Shown: positions 8,630-18,120, counted from the first letter of the stretch. The stretch is 64,000 nucleotides of DNA from an uncultured beta proteobacterium (GCA_903934295.1 CAIZNI010000020.1:369296-433295); one strand, 5' to 3'. Made by a program: numbers and translations. Notes: generated by a model from the letters alone, not told the origin.

Positions 8630-9607
8630 TCAGGCCAGGCACTGCTCCAAACCCTTGATGAACATGTCTTTCGGCAGATTTCTCCCGATGAAGACCATCT
8701 TGCTGGAGGGCTTTTCACCCGGTTGCCACTTGCGGCCCATGTCGGCGCCCATCATCTGGTGGACCCCCTGGAACACCGTCTGGCGGTCGGAGCCCTTCAT
8801 GAAAAGCACGCCTTTATACCGCAACATGTCGGGGCCGTAAACCTGAATCAGACCGCCGAGAAAATCCTCGAGCTTGGTTGGGTCGAAGGCCTTGGCGGAG
8901 CGAAAAACGAAGGACTGCACCGCTTCGTCATGCTCGTGCTCGTCGCTGTCGAGGAACTCGGGATTGATCTCGAGGATCGCATTCAGGTTGAAGCCCCGGA
9001 TGTCGAGCACGTCGGCGATGTCGGCGTTGCCGAAGTTCACCGGCTTGATCGGCGCGCGCGGATTGATGCGCACCAGACGCTGCTGCAGACGTTCGCGGAC
9101 GTCGTCTTCGGTGACATCCACCTTCGAGAGCAGGATGCGGTCGGCGAAACCGACCTGCTCGACCGCTTCCTTGTGCTCGTCGAGCTGCTGGTTGCCGTGC
9201 TTGGCATCGACCACCGTGATGACCGCATCGAGCAGGTAATAGTCGGCGATCTCGTCGTCCAGGAAGAAGGTCTGGGCGACCGGGCCGGGATCGGCCAGAC
9301 CGGTGGTCTCGATCATGACCCGATCGAACTTCAGGGCGCCGGATTCACGCCGGGTGCGCAGGTCATTCAGGATGCGGATCAGGTCGCCGCGCACGGTGCA
9401 GCAGATGCAGCCGTTGTTCATCTCGACGATCTGCTCCTCGCGCTCCTGGAGCAGCAGATCATTGTCGATGCCCTCTTCGCCGAACTCGTTCTCGATGACG
9501 GCGATGCGATGGCCGTGCGGCTCTTTCAGGATGCGATTGAGCAGCGTGGTCTTGCCCGCACCCAGAAAGCCGGTGAGGATGGTGACGGGAACGTGTTTCG
9601 AACTCAT
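8630..9607 (-). CDS. COG0523 (CobW-like) GTPase, likely zinc chaperone
   Basis: This is a G3E-family P-loop GTPase of 325 residues. Walker A GFLGAGKTT is at 13-21. The metal-binding GCICC motif is at 66-70 and the guanine-specificity SKVD motif is near residue 160. An acidic His-containing stretch (DSDEHEHDEA) links the GTPase to the C-terminal CobW_C domain. Members encoded next to Zur-type regulators commonly deliver zinc to client proteins under starvation, and the neighbours here (Fur family upstream, TonB receptor nearby) fit that. It lies 49 bases after the regulator and 38 before dksA, so it is probably co-transcribed with both. Cobalamin synthesis is unlikely since no cob genes are present. 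Confidence 0.9.
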   Translation of the reverse strand: MSSKHVPVTILTGFLGAGKTTLLNRILKEPHGHRIAVIENEFGEEGIDNDLLLQEREEQIVEMNNGCICCTVRGDLIRILNDLRTRRESGALKFDRVMIETTGLADPGPVAQTFFLDDEIADYYLLDAVITVVDAKHGNQQLDEHKEAVEQVGFADRILLSKVDVTEDDVRERLQQRLVRINPRAPIKPVNFGNADIADVLDIRGFNLNAILEINPEFLDSDEHEHDEAVQSFVFRSAKAFDPTKLEDFLGGLIQVYGPDMLRYKGVLFMKGSDRQTVFQGVHQMMGADMGRKWQPGEKPSSKMVFIGRNLPKDMFIKGLEQCLA

Positions 9608-9656
9608 GAACGAACTCCTGCGACGACCCGATCAGTTGGGGCCGATCGGACGCAAT

Positions 9657-10148
9657 TCAAGCGGGGGAATGGGAATGGGGTGCCAGCGGCTCGCCGGCCG
9701 TGGCGCAAGCCGCGCAGCGCCCCGACACGGTGAGCTCGACGCCGTCGCTGGAGAAGCCCTCGGGAAGCATCGCCTTGACGACCCGCGCCAGCCCCGGCGC
9801 CTCGTCGAGGCAGAACATCCGGGTGCAGCTGGCGCAGCGGAAATGGCCGTGCAGTGCCTGGCCGGCCGGCTGCGCGGAAAAACGGTAGACGCGGTCGGGA
9901 CCCGACACCCGATGGGCCAGTTCGACCTCGACCAGCCATTCGAGCACCCGGTAGAGGGTGACCCGGTCGATCGGCTCAGCGTGATCGGTATCGCCTTCGA
10001 GCCGGCGCTGCACCTCCAGGTGGCTGAGCGCCTCGTGGGCGGCGAGCAGTTCGGCCAGCACCCGGGCGCGCGGGTAGGTAACCCGGGCACCGAGCGTGCG
10101 CAGTTGGCGGCGGGCCTCGTCGAGGCGATCTGGCGGCAGGGCAGTCAT
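9657..10148 (-). CDS. Fur-family regulator, probably Zur
   Basis: This 163-residue Fur-superfamily repressor has an N-terminal winged helix. The recognition helix lies around RVTLYRVLEWL (62-72). The C-terminal dimerisation domain carries two Cys pairs, C105/C108 and C145/C148, that would hold structural zinc. The central HGHFRC motif carries regulatory-site His. It heads the Fur-CobW-DksA run. The COG0523 GTPase downstream, the ZnuD-like receptor nearby and a 15-base palindrome 50 bases upstream favour zinc sensing (Zur) over iron sensing. The C-terminal His cluster (PHSHSPA) may add a metal site. Assignment as Zur rather than Fur is inference from context. Confidence 0.82.
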   Translation of the reverse strand: MTALPPDRLDEARRQLRTLGARVTYPRARVLAELLAAHEALSHLEVQRRLEGDTDHAEPIDRVTLYRVLEWLVEVELAHRVSGPDRVYRFSAQPAGQALHGHFRCASCTRMFCLDEAPGLARVVKAMLPEGFSSDGVELTVSGRCAACATAGEPLAPHSHSPA

Positions 10149-10173
10149 GGCAAGTGCGGGATTCTATCGGGAA

Positions 10174-10212
10174 CTCCCGCCGGGAGCGTGAATTTCCTGC
10201 AACCGGGTTGCA
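10174..10212. promoter_or_regulatory. Two palindromes upstream of the Fur/Zur gene
   Basis: TGCAACCGGGTTGCA at 10198-10212 is a perfect 6+3+6 inverted repeat. CTCCCGCCGGGAG at 10174-10186 is a second perfect one (6+1+6). Both lie in the 87-base gap between the methyltransferase gene and the regulator start. The first shares its right half and spacing with the palindrome before the TonB receptor, so it is a candidate autoregulatory Zur box. Confidence 0.45.
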
Positions 10213-10235
10213 CCAGCAGCCATCGGCACCGGCGG

Positions 10236-11420
10236 CTAGAGCCGGGCCAGCAGCAGTCCTTTCAGGTACTCGCCTTCCGGGTGCGTCATCAGCATCGGGT
10301 GATCCTCGCCCGCCTGCAGGCGACGCAGCATCTGCAGGTCGGCGCCGCAATCGAAGACCGCACCGGCGACAATCTTCTGAAACAGGTCGACGTCGATCGC
10401 CCCCGAACAGGAGAAGGTGAACAGCAGACCCCCCGGATTGAGCAGTCGCATCGCCTTCAGGTTGATCTCCTTGTAGGCGCGCGCCGCCTTGTCGACATGG
10501 TGCAGCGACGGCGCGAACTTGGGCGGATCGAGGACGATCAGGTCAAAGCGTTGCCCGCTGGCGACCATCTGCTTCAGGGATTCGAAGACATCGGCTTCGC
10601 GCCACTCGCAGCGGGCCGCCTGCAGCCCGTTGAGCGTCTGCTGCTCGGCAGCCCGCACCAGGGCCGGGCCGCTGGAGTCGATGGACACCGCCGAAGCGGC
10701 GCCACCGGCCAGCGCCGCCAGGGTGAAGCCGCCGGTGTAGCAAAAGCAGTTCAGCACCGAGCGGCCGGCGGCATGGCGCGCGACCGCGAGGCGGTTGTCG
10801 CGCTGATCGATGTAAAAGCCTGTCTTGTGGCCGGCCGGGACATCGACCAGGTATTTCACCCCATGTTCGGACACCGGCAGCGCCGAGCCCGGCGTGCGAC
10901 CCGAGACCGTGCCCTCGCGCAGCGCCAGCCCTTCGCGTTCGCGCGCACTGGCATCGGAGCGCTCGTAGAGGTCGGCCAGGCCGGTGGCCTCGCGCAACGC
11001 GGCGGCGATCGCGTCGCGCCATCGTTCCACGCCGGTGGCCATCAGCTGCATCACCAGCTGGTCGCCGTACCGATCGACGACCAGGCCCGGCAGGCCGTCG
11101 CCTTCGCCGAAGATCAGCCGCAGCGCGTCGCTGTCGCGGGCGAGCGCCGCGCGCCGGCCGATCGCCGCGGCGATCCGCTGGCCGATCCACGCCTCATCGA
11201 TCTGCGCGGCTTCGTCGACACTCCAGAGCCGCGCCCGGATCGAGGACGCCGGGCTGAACGCGGCCCACCCCAGGAAACGACCGTCGGCCGACTCGATGCG
11301 CACCGTGTCGCCGGGCGCGGGCTTGCCGCTCACCCGCGCGATACCGCCGGCGAAGATCCAGGGGTGGCGGCGCAGCAGCGGTCGCTCCTTGCCGGGCTTG
11401 AGGATCAGGGTGGCGCTCAT
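10236..11420 (-). CDS. Class I SAM-dependent rRNA methyltransferase, RlmI-like
   Basis: The 394-residue protein resembles RlmI, which makes m5C in 23S rRNA. The ATG at 11420 gives an N-terminal PUA-like domain (about 1-75, starting SATLILKPGKE). A central linker domain and a Rossmann methyltransferase follow, with SAM motif 'LNCFCYTGGFTLAAL' near residue 215. The catalytic 'LDPPKFAPS' segment and a second Cys in 'FTFSCSGAID' are both present, as expected for m5C enzymes. The gene sits 10 bases after xerC on the same strand. The exact target base is inferred from family membership only. Confidence 0.87.
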   Translation of the reverse strand: MSATLILKPGKERPLLRRHPWIFAGGIARVSGKPAPGDTVRIESADGRFLGWAAFSPASSIRARLWSVDEAAQIDEAWIGQRIAAAIGRRAALARDSDALRLIFGEGDGLPGLVVDRYGDQLVMQLMATGVERWRDAIAAALREATGLADLYERSDASAREREGLALREGTVSGRTPGSALPVSEHGVKYLVDVPAGHKTGFYIDQRDNRLAVARHAAGRSVLNCFCYTGGFTLAALAGGAASAVSIDSSGPALVRAAEQQTLNGLQAARCEWREADVFESLKQMVASGQRFDLIVLDPPKFAPSLHHVDKAARAYKEINLKAMRLLNPGGLLFTFSCSGAIDVDLFQKIVAGAVFDCGADLQMLRRLQAGEDHPMLMTHPEGEYLKGLLLARL

Positions 11421-11430
11421 GCGGACAGAC

Positions 11431-12393
11431 TCACTGGCGGCGCGCCCGCGGATGGGCGGCGTCGTAAACCCCCGCCAGGCGCTGGAAATCGAGCGCGGTG
11501 TAGACCTGGGTGCTGCGGATGCTGGCATGGCCCATCAGTTCCTGGACCGCACGCAGATCGCCGCTGGACTGCAGCAGGTGGCTGGCGAACGAATGGCGCA
11601 GCACATGCGGATGCAGACGGGTCGGCAGCGCCTGGCCGATGCCCAGGGCGCCCAGTCGGGCCTGCACGCTGCGGTTGGCCAGCCGGGTGCCGCGAATGCT
11701 CAGGAACAGGGCATCGCGATCGGCGCCCGGTCGGCTGGCCAGCCAGTCGGCCCGCAGCGCCAGCCAGTCGGTGAGCGCCGCCAGCGCCTGGCTGCCCACC
11801 GGCACGGTGCGGCGGCGAGCGCCCTTGCCCAGCACATTGACCTCGGCCTCGGACAGGCTCAGCCAGCTGCTCGAGCGGTAGCCGGGCCGCTCGGTGTACT
11901 GGACATCGAGGCTGGTGAGCTCGGACAGCCGCAACCCGGACGAATACAGCAACTCGATCAGGGCCCGGTCGCGCAGCCCGCCGAAGCCATCGGCCGGCCC
12001 GCTGACCAGTGCGCCGGCCTGATCCGGCGACAGCGCCTTGGGCAAGCGGCGCGGCGCGCGCGGCGCCCGCAGGGCACGCGCCGGATTGGCCGCCAGCCGG
12101 CCCTGCAGGACCAGCGCATCGAGAAATCCCCGCCAGCACGACAGCCGGCGCGCCACCGAGCGCGGCGACAGCCCCTGGCGGGTCGCTCCGGCCACCCAGC
12201 GGCGCAGGAGCACCTCGTCCAGGCGCGACCAGTCGGGCGAAGCGCCGTCCGCCGCCGCCGACGGCTCAAGCAGCTCGCACAGCAGCGCGAGATCGGCCCG
12301 ATAGCTGGCCAGCGTCCGCGGCGAACAGGCGCGTTCAGTGGCGAGCCGCCCGAGGTGCTGCTCGATCTCGGCCGGCGCCACCCTGGCGCTCAC
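11431..12393 (-). CDS. xerC: Tyrosine recombinase XerC
   Basis: XerC acts with XerD at dif to resolve chromosome dimers. The GTG at 12393 overlaps the DUF484 stop by 4 bases (GTGA) and gives 320 residues, the family length. The N-terminal SAM-like core-binding domain covers about 1-105. The catalytic domain shows all expected residues: Arg in SSGLRLSEL, Lys in LGKGARRR, His-Arg in HVLRHSFAS, His in GHASIRST and the nucleophile Tyr in QVYTALDF. The DUF484-xerC pairing is common in proteobacteria and supports XerC over XerD. The cytoplasmic product is expected to be constitutive. Confidence 0.95.
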   Translation of the reverse strand: MSARVAPAEIEQHLGRLATERACSPRTLASYRADLALLCELLEPSAAADGASPDWSRLDEVLLRRWVAGATRQGLSPRSVARRLSCWRGFLDALVLQGRLAANPARALRAPRAPRRLPKALSPDQAGALVSGPADGFGGLRDRALIELLYSSGLRLSELTSLDVQYTERPGYRSSSWLSLSEAEVNVLGKGARRRTVPVGSQALAALTDWLALRADWLASRPGADRDALFLSIRGTRLANRSVQARLGALGIGQALPTRLHPHVLRHSFASHLLQSSGDLRAVQELMGHASIRSTQVYTALDFQRLAGVYDAAHPRARRQ

Positions 12394-13070
12394 GTGACCA
12401 GTCGCGACAGCGCGGCGCTGGCGGTCTCGGCGATGCGCTCGAGAAAGGCGGTGCCCATGCCGGACTGGAAACGCCCGGGATCGGGTGAGCCCATGACCAG
12501 CAGGCCGAAGGCGTTCGGATCCAGGCCCTTGCGCAGCGGCAGCAGCGCGATCGAGCGGGTCAGGGTGCCGCCCTCGGGCAGCCAGGCGGCGGCCTGGAAA
12601 TCGGCGTTCGGGCCGCAGTAGGGCTGGCGGATGCTGTTGGTGAGCGTGATGATGTCCAGCGCGACCGGCTCGGCGAACGGCGAATCGAGATAGGGCTCGC
12701 GCAGGCTCCACAAACGCAGCGCCAGGTGCGGCACGTTGAAGCCGGTGTGCATGCCGTCGAGCAGGGTCTGCGCCAGCCGGGACGCATCGTCCACCAGCAG
12801 CAGCTGGCGGGTCCAGCGCTGCAGCTTGTCGGTGATGGCGTCGTTTTCCTGACCGATGCGGATCAGTTCGGCCATCCGCATCTCGAGCATCCGGTGCCGT
12901 TCACGCAAGACGTCGAGCTGGCGCTCCTGCAGCGAGATGGCGCGCCCGCCATGGCTGTGGGGCACGGTGATCGAGGCCAGCAGGTCGGTGTGGGCCTCGA
13001 AGAACTCGGGATGCGCGCGCAGGTACTGAGCGACATCCTCGGCGCCGGGCTTGGACTGATTCGTGGGCAT
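12390..13070 (-). CDS. DUF484 family protein
   Basis: The 226-residue protein starts MPTNQSKPGAEDVAQYLR and contains 'LRAHPEFFEAHTDLLASI', the hallmark N-terminal motif of DUF484. A short coiled region around residues 45-75 is followed by a GAF-like fold. Family function is not established; these genes almost always precede xerC, and here they overlap by 4 bases. No catalytic residues can be named. It lies 52 bases downstream of dapF on the same strand, forming a dapF-DUF484-xerC-rlmI run. Confidence 0.88.
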   Translation of the reverse strand: MPTNQSKPGAEDVAQYLRAHPEFFEAHTDLLASITVPHSHGGRAISLQERQLDVLRERHRMLEMRMAELIRIGQENDAITDKLQRWTRQLLLVDDASRLAQTLLDGMHTGFNVPHLALRLWSLREPYLDSPFAEPVALDIITLTNSIRQPYCGPNADFQAAAWLPEGGTLTRSIALLPLRKGLDPNAFGLLVMGSPDPGRFQSGMGTAFLERIAETASAALSRLVT

Positions 13071-13122
13071 GCGTTTTCCGGGAAGGTTTCGGTCAGACGA
13101 CGGGAGGGATGGGCCGCCAGGG

Positions 13123-13998
13123 TCAGGCGGCGGCGGCCGGCAGTTCGATCTCGCCCTCGAAGACCGACTGGGCCGGGCCGGTCATGAGGACCGGTGCGTC
13201 GGCCGCCTCGGCCTGCCAGGCAATGGTGAGGGTACCGCCGCGGGTCAGCACGTCGACCCGGGGGCCGAGCAGCCCGCGCCGGATGCCGGACACCACGGCA
13301 GCGCAGGCGCCCGAACCGCAGGCCAGGGTTTCGCCCGCACCGCGCTCGAACACCCGCAGCGCGATGCGCTGCGACGAGAGAACCTGCATGAAGCCGGCGT
13401 TGACCCGGCGCGCAAAGGCGGGGTGGCGCTCGATCAGGGGGCCGTCGGCCAGGACCGCCGGCGTGTCGATGTCGTTCACCTGCTGGACCGCGTGCGGATT
13501 GCCCATCGAGAGCACCGACACGCGGCACTGGCGCTGTCCCTCCAGGGCGAGGGTGTAGAGGGTGTCGGCGCCGGCGGCTTCGCGGGGCAGGCCGGTCGCG
13601 TCGAAGGGAATGCGGGCGTGTTCGAAGATCGGCGGGCCCATGTCGACGGTGACCCGGCCATCGGCCTCCAGCCGGGGCTCGATGACGCCGCCCAGGGTCT
13701 CGACCCGGATCGCGCGCTTGCCGGTGAGGCCCTGGTCGAACACGAAACGGACGAAGCAGCGCGCGCCGTTGCCGCACTGCTCGACTTCGCCGCCGTCGGC
13801 ATTGAAGATCCGGTAGCGGAAATCGATGCCCGGGGTCGCGGACGCCTCGACCAGCAGCATCTGGTCGGCGCCGACCCCGAAATGGCGATCGGCCAGGAAG
13901 CGCCACTGCTCGGGCGCCAGAACCACCTGCTGGCGAATGCCGTCGATCACGACGAAATCATTGCCGGCGCCATGCATCTTGGTGAACCTGATCTTCAT
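13123..13998 (-). CDS. dapF: Diaminopimelate epimerase
   Basis: DapF interconverts LL- and meso-diaminopimelate for lysine and peptidoglycan synthesis. The ATG at 13998 starts the typical [15 protein letters not shown] and gives 291 residues. Both catalytic Cys are visible, one in QCGNGARC near residue 80 and the other in ACGSGACA near 225, so the two-base mechanism should work. An upstream in-frame ATG at 14031 would add 11 unconserved residues inside the gap to the acyltransferase gene and is not preferred. The order lpxL-like, dapF, DUF484, xerC on one strand is conserved in relatives. Confidence 0.96.
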   Translation of the reverse strand: MKIRFTKMHGAGNDFVVIDGIRQQVVLAPEQWRFLADRHFGVGADQMLLVEASATPGIDFRYRIFNADGGEVEQCGNGARCFVRFVFDQGLTGKRAIRVETLGGVIEPRLEADGRVTVDMGPPIFEHARIPFDATGLPREAAGADTLYTLALEGQRQCRVSVLSMGNPHAVQQVNDIDTPAVLADGPLIERHPAFARRVNAGFMQVLSSQRIALRVFERGAGETLACGSGACAAVVSGIRRGLLGPRVDVLTRGGTLTIAWQAEAADAPVLMTGPAQSVFEGEIELPAAAA

Positions 13999-14005
13999 GG
14001 CGGCA

Positions 14006-14884
14006 TTATCGCCGATACACCGGCGGCTCACCCGGTGGGCGGGTCTTGAAGCGCCGGTGCGTCCAGAGATACTGCTCGGGCGCCTCGAGCACCCGTTCCT
14101 CGATGAAGGCGTTCATGCGGCGCGTGGCCGCCTCGACGTCGGCCCCGGGAAAGTCCTCCCACGCCGGGTAGAAGGTGGCCTCGTAGCCGTGGTCGACCAT
14201 GCGGGTGACCAGCGGCACCACCCGGGCACCGGTCATCTGCGCCAGACGGGCCAGCGAGGGGGTCGTCGCGCAGTTCACGCCAAAGAAAGGCACGAACAGC
14301 GTGTCGCGCGGCCCCAGGTCCATGTCGGGCGAGAAGTGAAAGAAGGCCCCTTCGCGCAGGGCCCGGATCACCGGGCGAAGCCCTTCATTGCGCACGAACA
14401 TCCGGGCGCCGTGAAACCGGCTGCGCCCCTGGGTCATCAGTTCGGTCAGCGCGCGGCTTCTCTGATTGGCGAACAGCGACACACCGGGAGCGTCGATCTG
14501 CAGGCGCAGGCCGCCGGCGTCGATGCCCACGAAATGCGGTGCCAGCACGATCGTCGGACGACCGGGTTCGGCGTCGAAGTGATGCTTGTCGATCAGACGC
14601 ACCAGCGAGCAGATGCGCTCGGCGGGCTCGTGCCAGATAATGAAGCGTTCGACGAAGGAAGCCGCGTAGCAGCGGAAATGGTCGCGCGCGATCGCGCGCC
14701 GGCGTGCCGGGTCGAGTTGCGGAAAACACAACGCCAGGTTGGCGAGTGCCACCCGCCGCCGCGGCGCGGCCAGCCACCAGAGCAGGTCGCCCAGCGCGAA
14801 TCCGATCCGGCGCACCCACTGATCGGGCAGGCGGGCGACCTGCCGCAGCAGCCAGAGACCGGCGCGCACCGCGATCTCGCTCAT
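14006..14884 (-). CDS. LpxL/LpxM-type lipid A acyltransferase (second copy)
   Basis: This inner-membrane late acyltransferase of lipid A synthesis has 292 residues. An N-terminal hydrophobic segment precedes the catalytic HX4D motif (APHFVGID) near residue 115. A later 'HFSPDMDLG' segment and the C-terminal '[13 protein letters not shown]' tail are also standard for the family. Its ATG overlaps the stop of the first acyltransferase by 4 bases, so the two are translationally coupled. Which acyl chain each adds cannot be decided from sequence. It ends 8 bases before dapF. Confidence 0.92.
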   Translation of the reverse strand: MSEIAVRAGLWLLRQVARLPDQWVRRIGFALGDLLWWLAAPRRRVALANLALCFPQLDPARRRAIARDHFRCYAASFVERFIIWHEPAERICSLVRLIDKHHFDAEPGRPTIVLAPHFVGIDAGGLRLQIDAPGVSLFANQRSRALTELMTQGRSRFHGARMFVRNEGLRPVIRALREGAFFHFSPDMDLGPRDTLFVPFFGVNCATTPSLARLAQMTGARVVPLVTRMVDHGYEATFYPAWEDFPGADVEAATRRMNAFIEERVLEAPEQYLWTHRRFKTRPPGEPPVYRR

Positions 14885-15723
14885 CGCCCGGTGCCTTCGG
14901 CGTCGTTCGTCGCCGGGCCGCCGGCCGGCTGCTTGTAGCGGTTGTATCCCCACAGGTACTGGGGTGGGAAGCGGTGCACCAGGCGCTCCATCGCGGCATT
15001 GAGCGCTTCCGGGGTGGGCGCCTCGCGCATCGCCTCGGCGTGGATCTGCCAGCCGCGCCCGGCCGACAGGCGCTCGCCAACCAGCAGGACGACCGCCGCG
15101 CCACTGGCCTGGGCGAGCCGCAGCGGCAAGGTCATGGTGTAGGCGGGGGCCCCGAGAAAAGGCGCCCAGCGCCCGTCGCCGGCACCCGGCACCTGGTCGG
15201 GCAGCAGCCCCACCGATTCGCCGCGGCGCAGCGCGCGCAGCAGCGCGCGCACCCCGCCGACCGAGGCCGGCACCGCAGTCATCGCCCCGATGTTGCGCGC
15301 CGCCTGCAGGACTGCGTCCAGCGCCGCCAATTTGGGCGGGCGAAACAGCACGGTGATCGGCCCGCGGGTGGCGCACCAGCGGGCGGTGATCTCGAAGCAA
15401 CCCAGGTGGGGGGTCAGGAACAGCACCCCCCGACCACCGGCCAGCGCCTCGCGCACCGGCGTGTCATCGGCGCAGCGCACGCGCTGCAGGACCTCGCCGG
15501 GTTCGCGAAACCAGATCCAGGGGAGTTCGGCGGCCATCTCGCCGGCGGCCCGCGCGGCCTGGGCGCGCAGGCCCGGCGGGTAGCCGGCGCGCGCCAGGTT
15601 GGCGCGGATCTTGTGCCGATAGCCGGGCGACGCCCAGTAGACCAGGCACCCGAGCAGGCGGCCAGCCCACTGCAGCCCTGTCAGGGGCAGACGGGCCATC
15701 AGACGAAAAGCGCCGAGAAGCAT
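14881..15723 (-). CDS. LpxL/HtrB-type lipid A acyltransferase (first copy)
   Basis: This is the first of two tandem lysophospholipid acyltransferase-fold enzymes, 280 residues. The catalytic HX4E motif is in TPHLGCFE near residue 105. The downstream LLPDQVPGAGDG and QYLWGYNRYK segments match the family. It differs clearly from its neighbour, so the pair is an old duplication with probably different positional specificity on lipid A. The gene is transcribed away from metK; the 221-base gap between the two coding regions holds the promoters of both. Relatives place the same pair beside metK. Confidence 0.92.
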   Translation of the reverse strand: MLLGAFRLMARLPLTGLQWAGRLLGCLVYWASPGYRHKIRANLARAGYPPGLRAQAARAAGEMAAELPWIWFREPGEVLQRVRCADDTPVREALAGGRGVLFLTPHLGCFEITARWCATRGPITVLFRPPKLAALDAVLQAARNIGAMTAVPASVGGVRALLRALRRGESVGLLPDQVPGAGDGRWAPFLGAPAYTMTLPLRLAQASGAAVVLLVGERLSAGRGWQIHAEAMREAPTPEALNAAMERLVHRFPPQYLWGYNRYKQPAGGPATNDAEGTGR

Positions 15724-15769
15724 CTGCTTAAGTCGCGAACCGGAAATGCCGCGCGCAGTCGGCGTGTTT

Positions 15770-15944
15770 TATAATTCCGCCGGTCGCCGGTTTAACTGAC
15801 AACTTGCGGGGCGACTGCGGACGGGAGCGTGCTCCGGTTCGCCTGAGAAATTCCGCTAAAGCGTCGCCGCTTCTCCGGAGTCGGCCACGCGGGCCGGATG
15901 CCCAACGCGCATCCATCGTGTTACTGAACAAACGGAGAAGTACT
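15770..15944 (+). promoter_or_regulatory. metK promoter -10 and structured 5' leader
   Basis: A perfect TATAAT at 15770-15775 lacks a good -35. The implied start near 15782 leaves a leader of about 160 bases. It can fold: GGCGAC (15810-15815) pairs with GTCGCC (15863-15868), GGAG/CTCC form a hairpin at 15824-15835, and CGGCC/GGCCG form a 5-bp hairpin at 15882-15896. GGAGA before the GTG is the ribosome-binding site. I cannot match it to a known SAM riboswitch class. Confidence 0.45.
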
Positions 15945-17105
15945 GTGGCCAAGGATTTTCTTTTTACATCCGAATCGGTTTCAGAAGGCCATCCCGACAA
16001 GGTGGCCGATCAGATCTCGGACGCGATTCTCGACGCTATCTTCGCGCAGGACAAGCACTCGCGGGTGGCGGCCGAAACCCTCTGCACGACCGGACTGGTC
16101 CTGCTGGCCGGTGAAATCACCACCGGCGCCAATGTCGACTACATCCAGGTCGCGCGCGACACCGTGCGCCGGATCGGCTACGACAACACCGAGTTCGGCA
16201 TCGACTACAAGGGTTGCTCGGTCCAGGTCTGCTACGACAAGCAGAGTCAGGACATCGCCCAGGGCGTGGACGAAGGCCGCGGCCTGGACCTCGAACAGGG
16301 CGCCGGCGACCAGGGTCTGATGTTCGGCTACGCCTGCACCGAAACCCCGGTGCTGATGCCGGCGGCCATCCACTATGCCCACAGGCTGGTCGAGCGCCAG
16401 GCCGATCTGCGCCGCGACGGCCGCCTGCCCTGGCTGCGCCCGGACGCCAAGTCGCAGGTCACCATGCGCTACATCGACGGCAAGCCGCACTCGATCGACA
16501 CGGTGGTGCTGTCCACCCAGCACGCGCCGGACGTCTCCTACGAAACCCTGCGCGAGGCGGTGATCGAGGAAGTGGTCAAGCCGGTGCTGCCGCGCGAACT
16601 CATCAAGGGCGAGATCCGCTACCTGATCAATCCGACCGGCCGGTTCGTGGTCGGCGGCCCGCAGGGCGACTGCGGCCTGACCGGGCGCAAGATCATCGTC
16701 GACACCTATGGCGGTGCGGCGCCGCACGGCGGTGGCGCGTTCTCGGGCAAGGACCCCTCCAAGGTCGACCGCTCGGCCGCCTACGCGGCCCGCTACGTGG
16801 CCAAGAACATCGTGGCCGCCGGACTGGCCACCAAGTGCCTGGTGCAGGTGAGCTACGCGATCGGCGTGGCGCGCCCGACCTCGGTCATGGTGACCACCGA
16901 AGGCACCGGCACCGTGAGCGACGAGCGGCTCTCGGCACTGGTGCAGGAGCATTTCGACCTGCGCCCCAAGGGCATCATCCAGATGCTCGACCTGTTGCGC
17001 CCGATCTACGGCAAGACCGCCGCCTATGGTCACTTCGGCCGCGAAGAGCCCGAGTTCACCTGGGAGCGCACCGACAAGGCGGCCGCGCTGCGCGCCGCCG
17101 CCTGA
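15945..17105 (+). CDS. metK: S-adenosylmethionine synthetase
   Basis: MetK makes S-adenosylmethionine from methionine and ATP in the cytoplasm. I chose the GTG at 15945, preceded by GGAGA with 6 bases spacing, because the product then begins [19 protein letters not shown], the normal MetK N-terminus. The 386-residue protein has all signature segments: [20 protein letters not shown] and the [16 protein letters not shown] loop. A longer frame upstream would run through the structured leader and is rejected. Together with ahcY and metF in this window it covers three steps of the methyl cycle. Confidence 0.97.
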   Translation: MAKDFLFTSESVSEGHPDKVADQISDAILDAIFAQDKHSRVAAETLCTTGLVLLAGEITTGANVDYIQVARDTVRRIGYDNTEFGIDYKGCSVQVCYDKQSQDIAQGVDEGRGLDLEQGAGDQGLMFGYACTETPVLMPAAIHYAHRLVERQADLRRDGRLPWLRPDAKSQVTMRYIDGKPHSIDTVVLSTQHAPDVSYETLREAVIEEVVKPVLPRELIKGEIRYLINPTGRFVVGGPQGDCGLTGRKIIVDTYGGAAPHGGGAFSGKDPSKVDRSAAYAARYVAKNIVAAGLATKCLVQVSYAIGVARPTSVMVTTEGTGTVSDERLSALVQEHFDLRPKGIIQMLDLLRPIYGKTAAYGHFGREEPEFTWERTDKAAALRAAA

Positions 17106-17118
17106 CGCCGGCGGCCCC

Positions 17119-18117
17119 GTGAAGGCCCTGCTCAGCCGTCAGCCCGGCGACGCCTCGACGCTAACCCTGGAAGACGTCGCCGATCCGGTGGAGCGGGCCG
17201 GCGAACTGCTGGTGCGGGTGCGTGCCTGCGGGGTCAACTACCCCGATGCACTGTTCATCCGCGACCTCTACCAGGTCCGGCTGCCCCGGCCGTTCTCGCC
17301 GGGCGGCGAGATCTGCGGCGTGGTCGAACGGGTCGGTCCGCAGGTGACCGGGTTCGCGGTCGGCGACCTGGTGATCGGCCGCTGTGGCTCGGGGGGAATG
17401 GCGCAGAAGATCGCCATCGCCGCCGATCGCTGCGTGCCGGTGCCCGCCGACACGCCGGTCAACGAGGCGGCGGCCTTCCTGCTCACCTACGCGACCGCCT
17501 GGTACGCGCTGGTCGACCGCGCGCGCATCCAGCCCGGCGAGACGCTGCTGGTGATGGGCGCGGCCGGCGGCACCGGCAGTGCCGCGATCGACCTGGGACG
17601 GGCCTTGGGCGCCCGGGTGGTGGCAGCGGCCTCGAGCGAGCGCAAGCTCGAATTCGCGCTGGCCCGCGGCGCGCAGGCCGGCATCGTCTACCCGGCCGAA
17701 CTGGCCGACAAGGCCGCGCAGAAGGACCTCACCGACCGGCTCAAGGCGCTGGTCGGCCCGCGCGGCGCCGATGTGGTGTTCGATCCGGTCGGCGGCCCCT
17801 ACACCGAGCCGGCGCTGCGCGCGACCGGCCGCGACGGCCGTCTGCTGGTCATCGGATTCACCGCCGGCATCCCGAAGATTCCCGCCAACCTGATCCTGCT
17901 CAAGGTCTGTCAGGTGGTCGGCGTCGACTGGCGCGACTTCACCGAGCAGCAGCCCGACCGCAATGCCCGCAACGTCGAGGAGCTGGTGCGGCTGTGGCGC
18001 GCCGGTCGCTTGCGCCCCGAGGTTTCGCAGACCTTCCCGCTGGCACGCGCGGCCGAGGCGATCGACCTGATCAGCGCGCGCGGCGCGATGGGCAAGCTGG
18101 TCATCGAGATCGACTGA
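17119..18117 (+). CDS. Zinc-free quinone oxidoreductase (MDR family)
   Basis: This NADPH-dependent medium-chain dehydrogenase/reductase has 332 residues. The GTG at 17119, 13 bases after metK, starts VKALLSRQPGDA. An N-terminal GroES-like domain includes FSPGGEICGVVE. The Rossmann domain follows, with the nucleotide motif AAGGTGSAAIDLG near residue 155. The zinc-ligand Cys/His set of alcohol dehydrogenases is absent, fitting the quinone oxidoreductase (QOR) group. Natural substrates of such enzymes are rarely known. It may share the metK transcript, but a functional link is not evident. Confidence 0.88.
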   Translation: MKALLSRQPGDASTLTLEDVADPVERAGELLVRVRACGVNYPDALFIRDLYQVRLPRPFSPGGEICGVVERVGPQVTGFAVGDLVIGRCGSGGMAQKIAIAADRCVPVPADTPVNEAAAFLLTYATAWYALVDRARIQPGETLLVMGAAGGTGSAAIDLGRALGARVVAAASSERKLEFALARGAQAGIVYPAELADKAAQKDLTDRLKALVGPRGADVVFDPVGGPYTEPALRATGRDGRLLVIGFTAGIPKIPANLILLKVCQVVGVDWRDFTEQQPDRNARNVEELVRLWRAGRLRPEVSQTFPLARAAEAIDLISARGAMGKLVIEID

Positions 18118-18120
18118 CAC

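Noticed and set aside
9303..11774. Plus-strand 823-codon frame
   Set aside because: It is antisense to the CobW-like, Fur-family and rRNA methyltransferase genes and has no recognisable motif.
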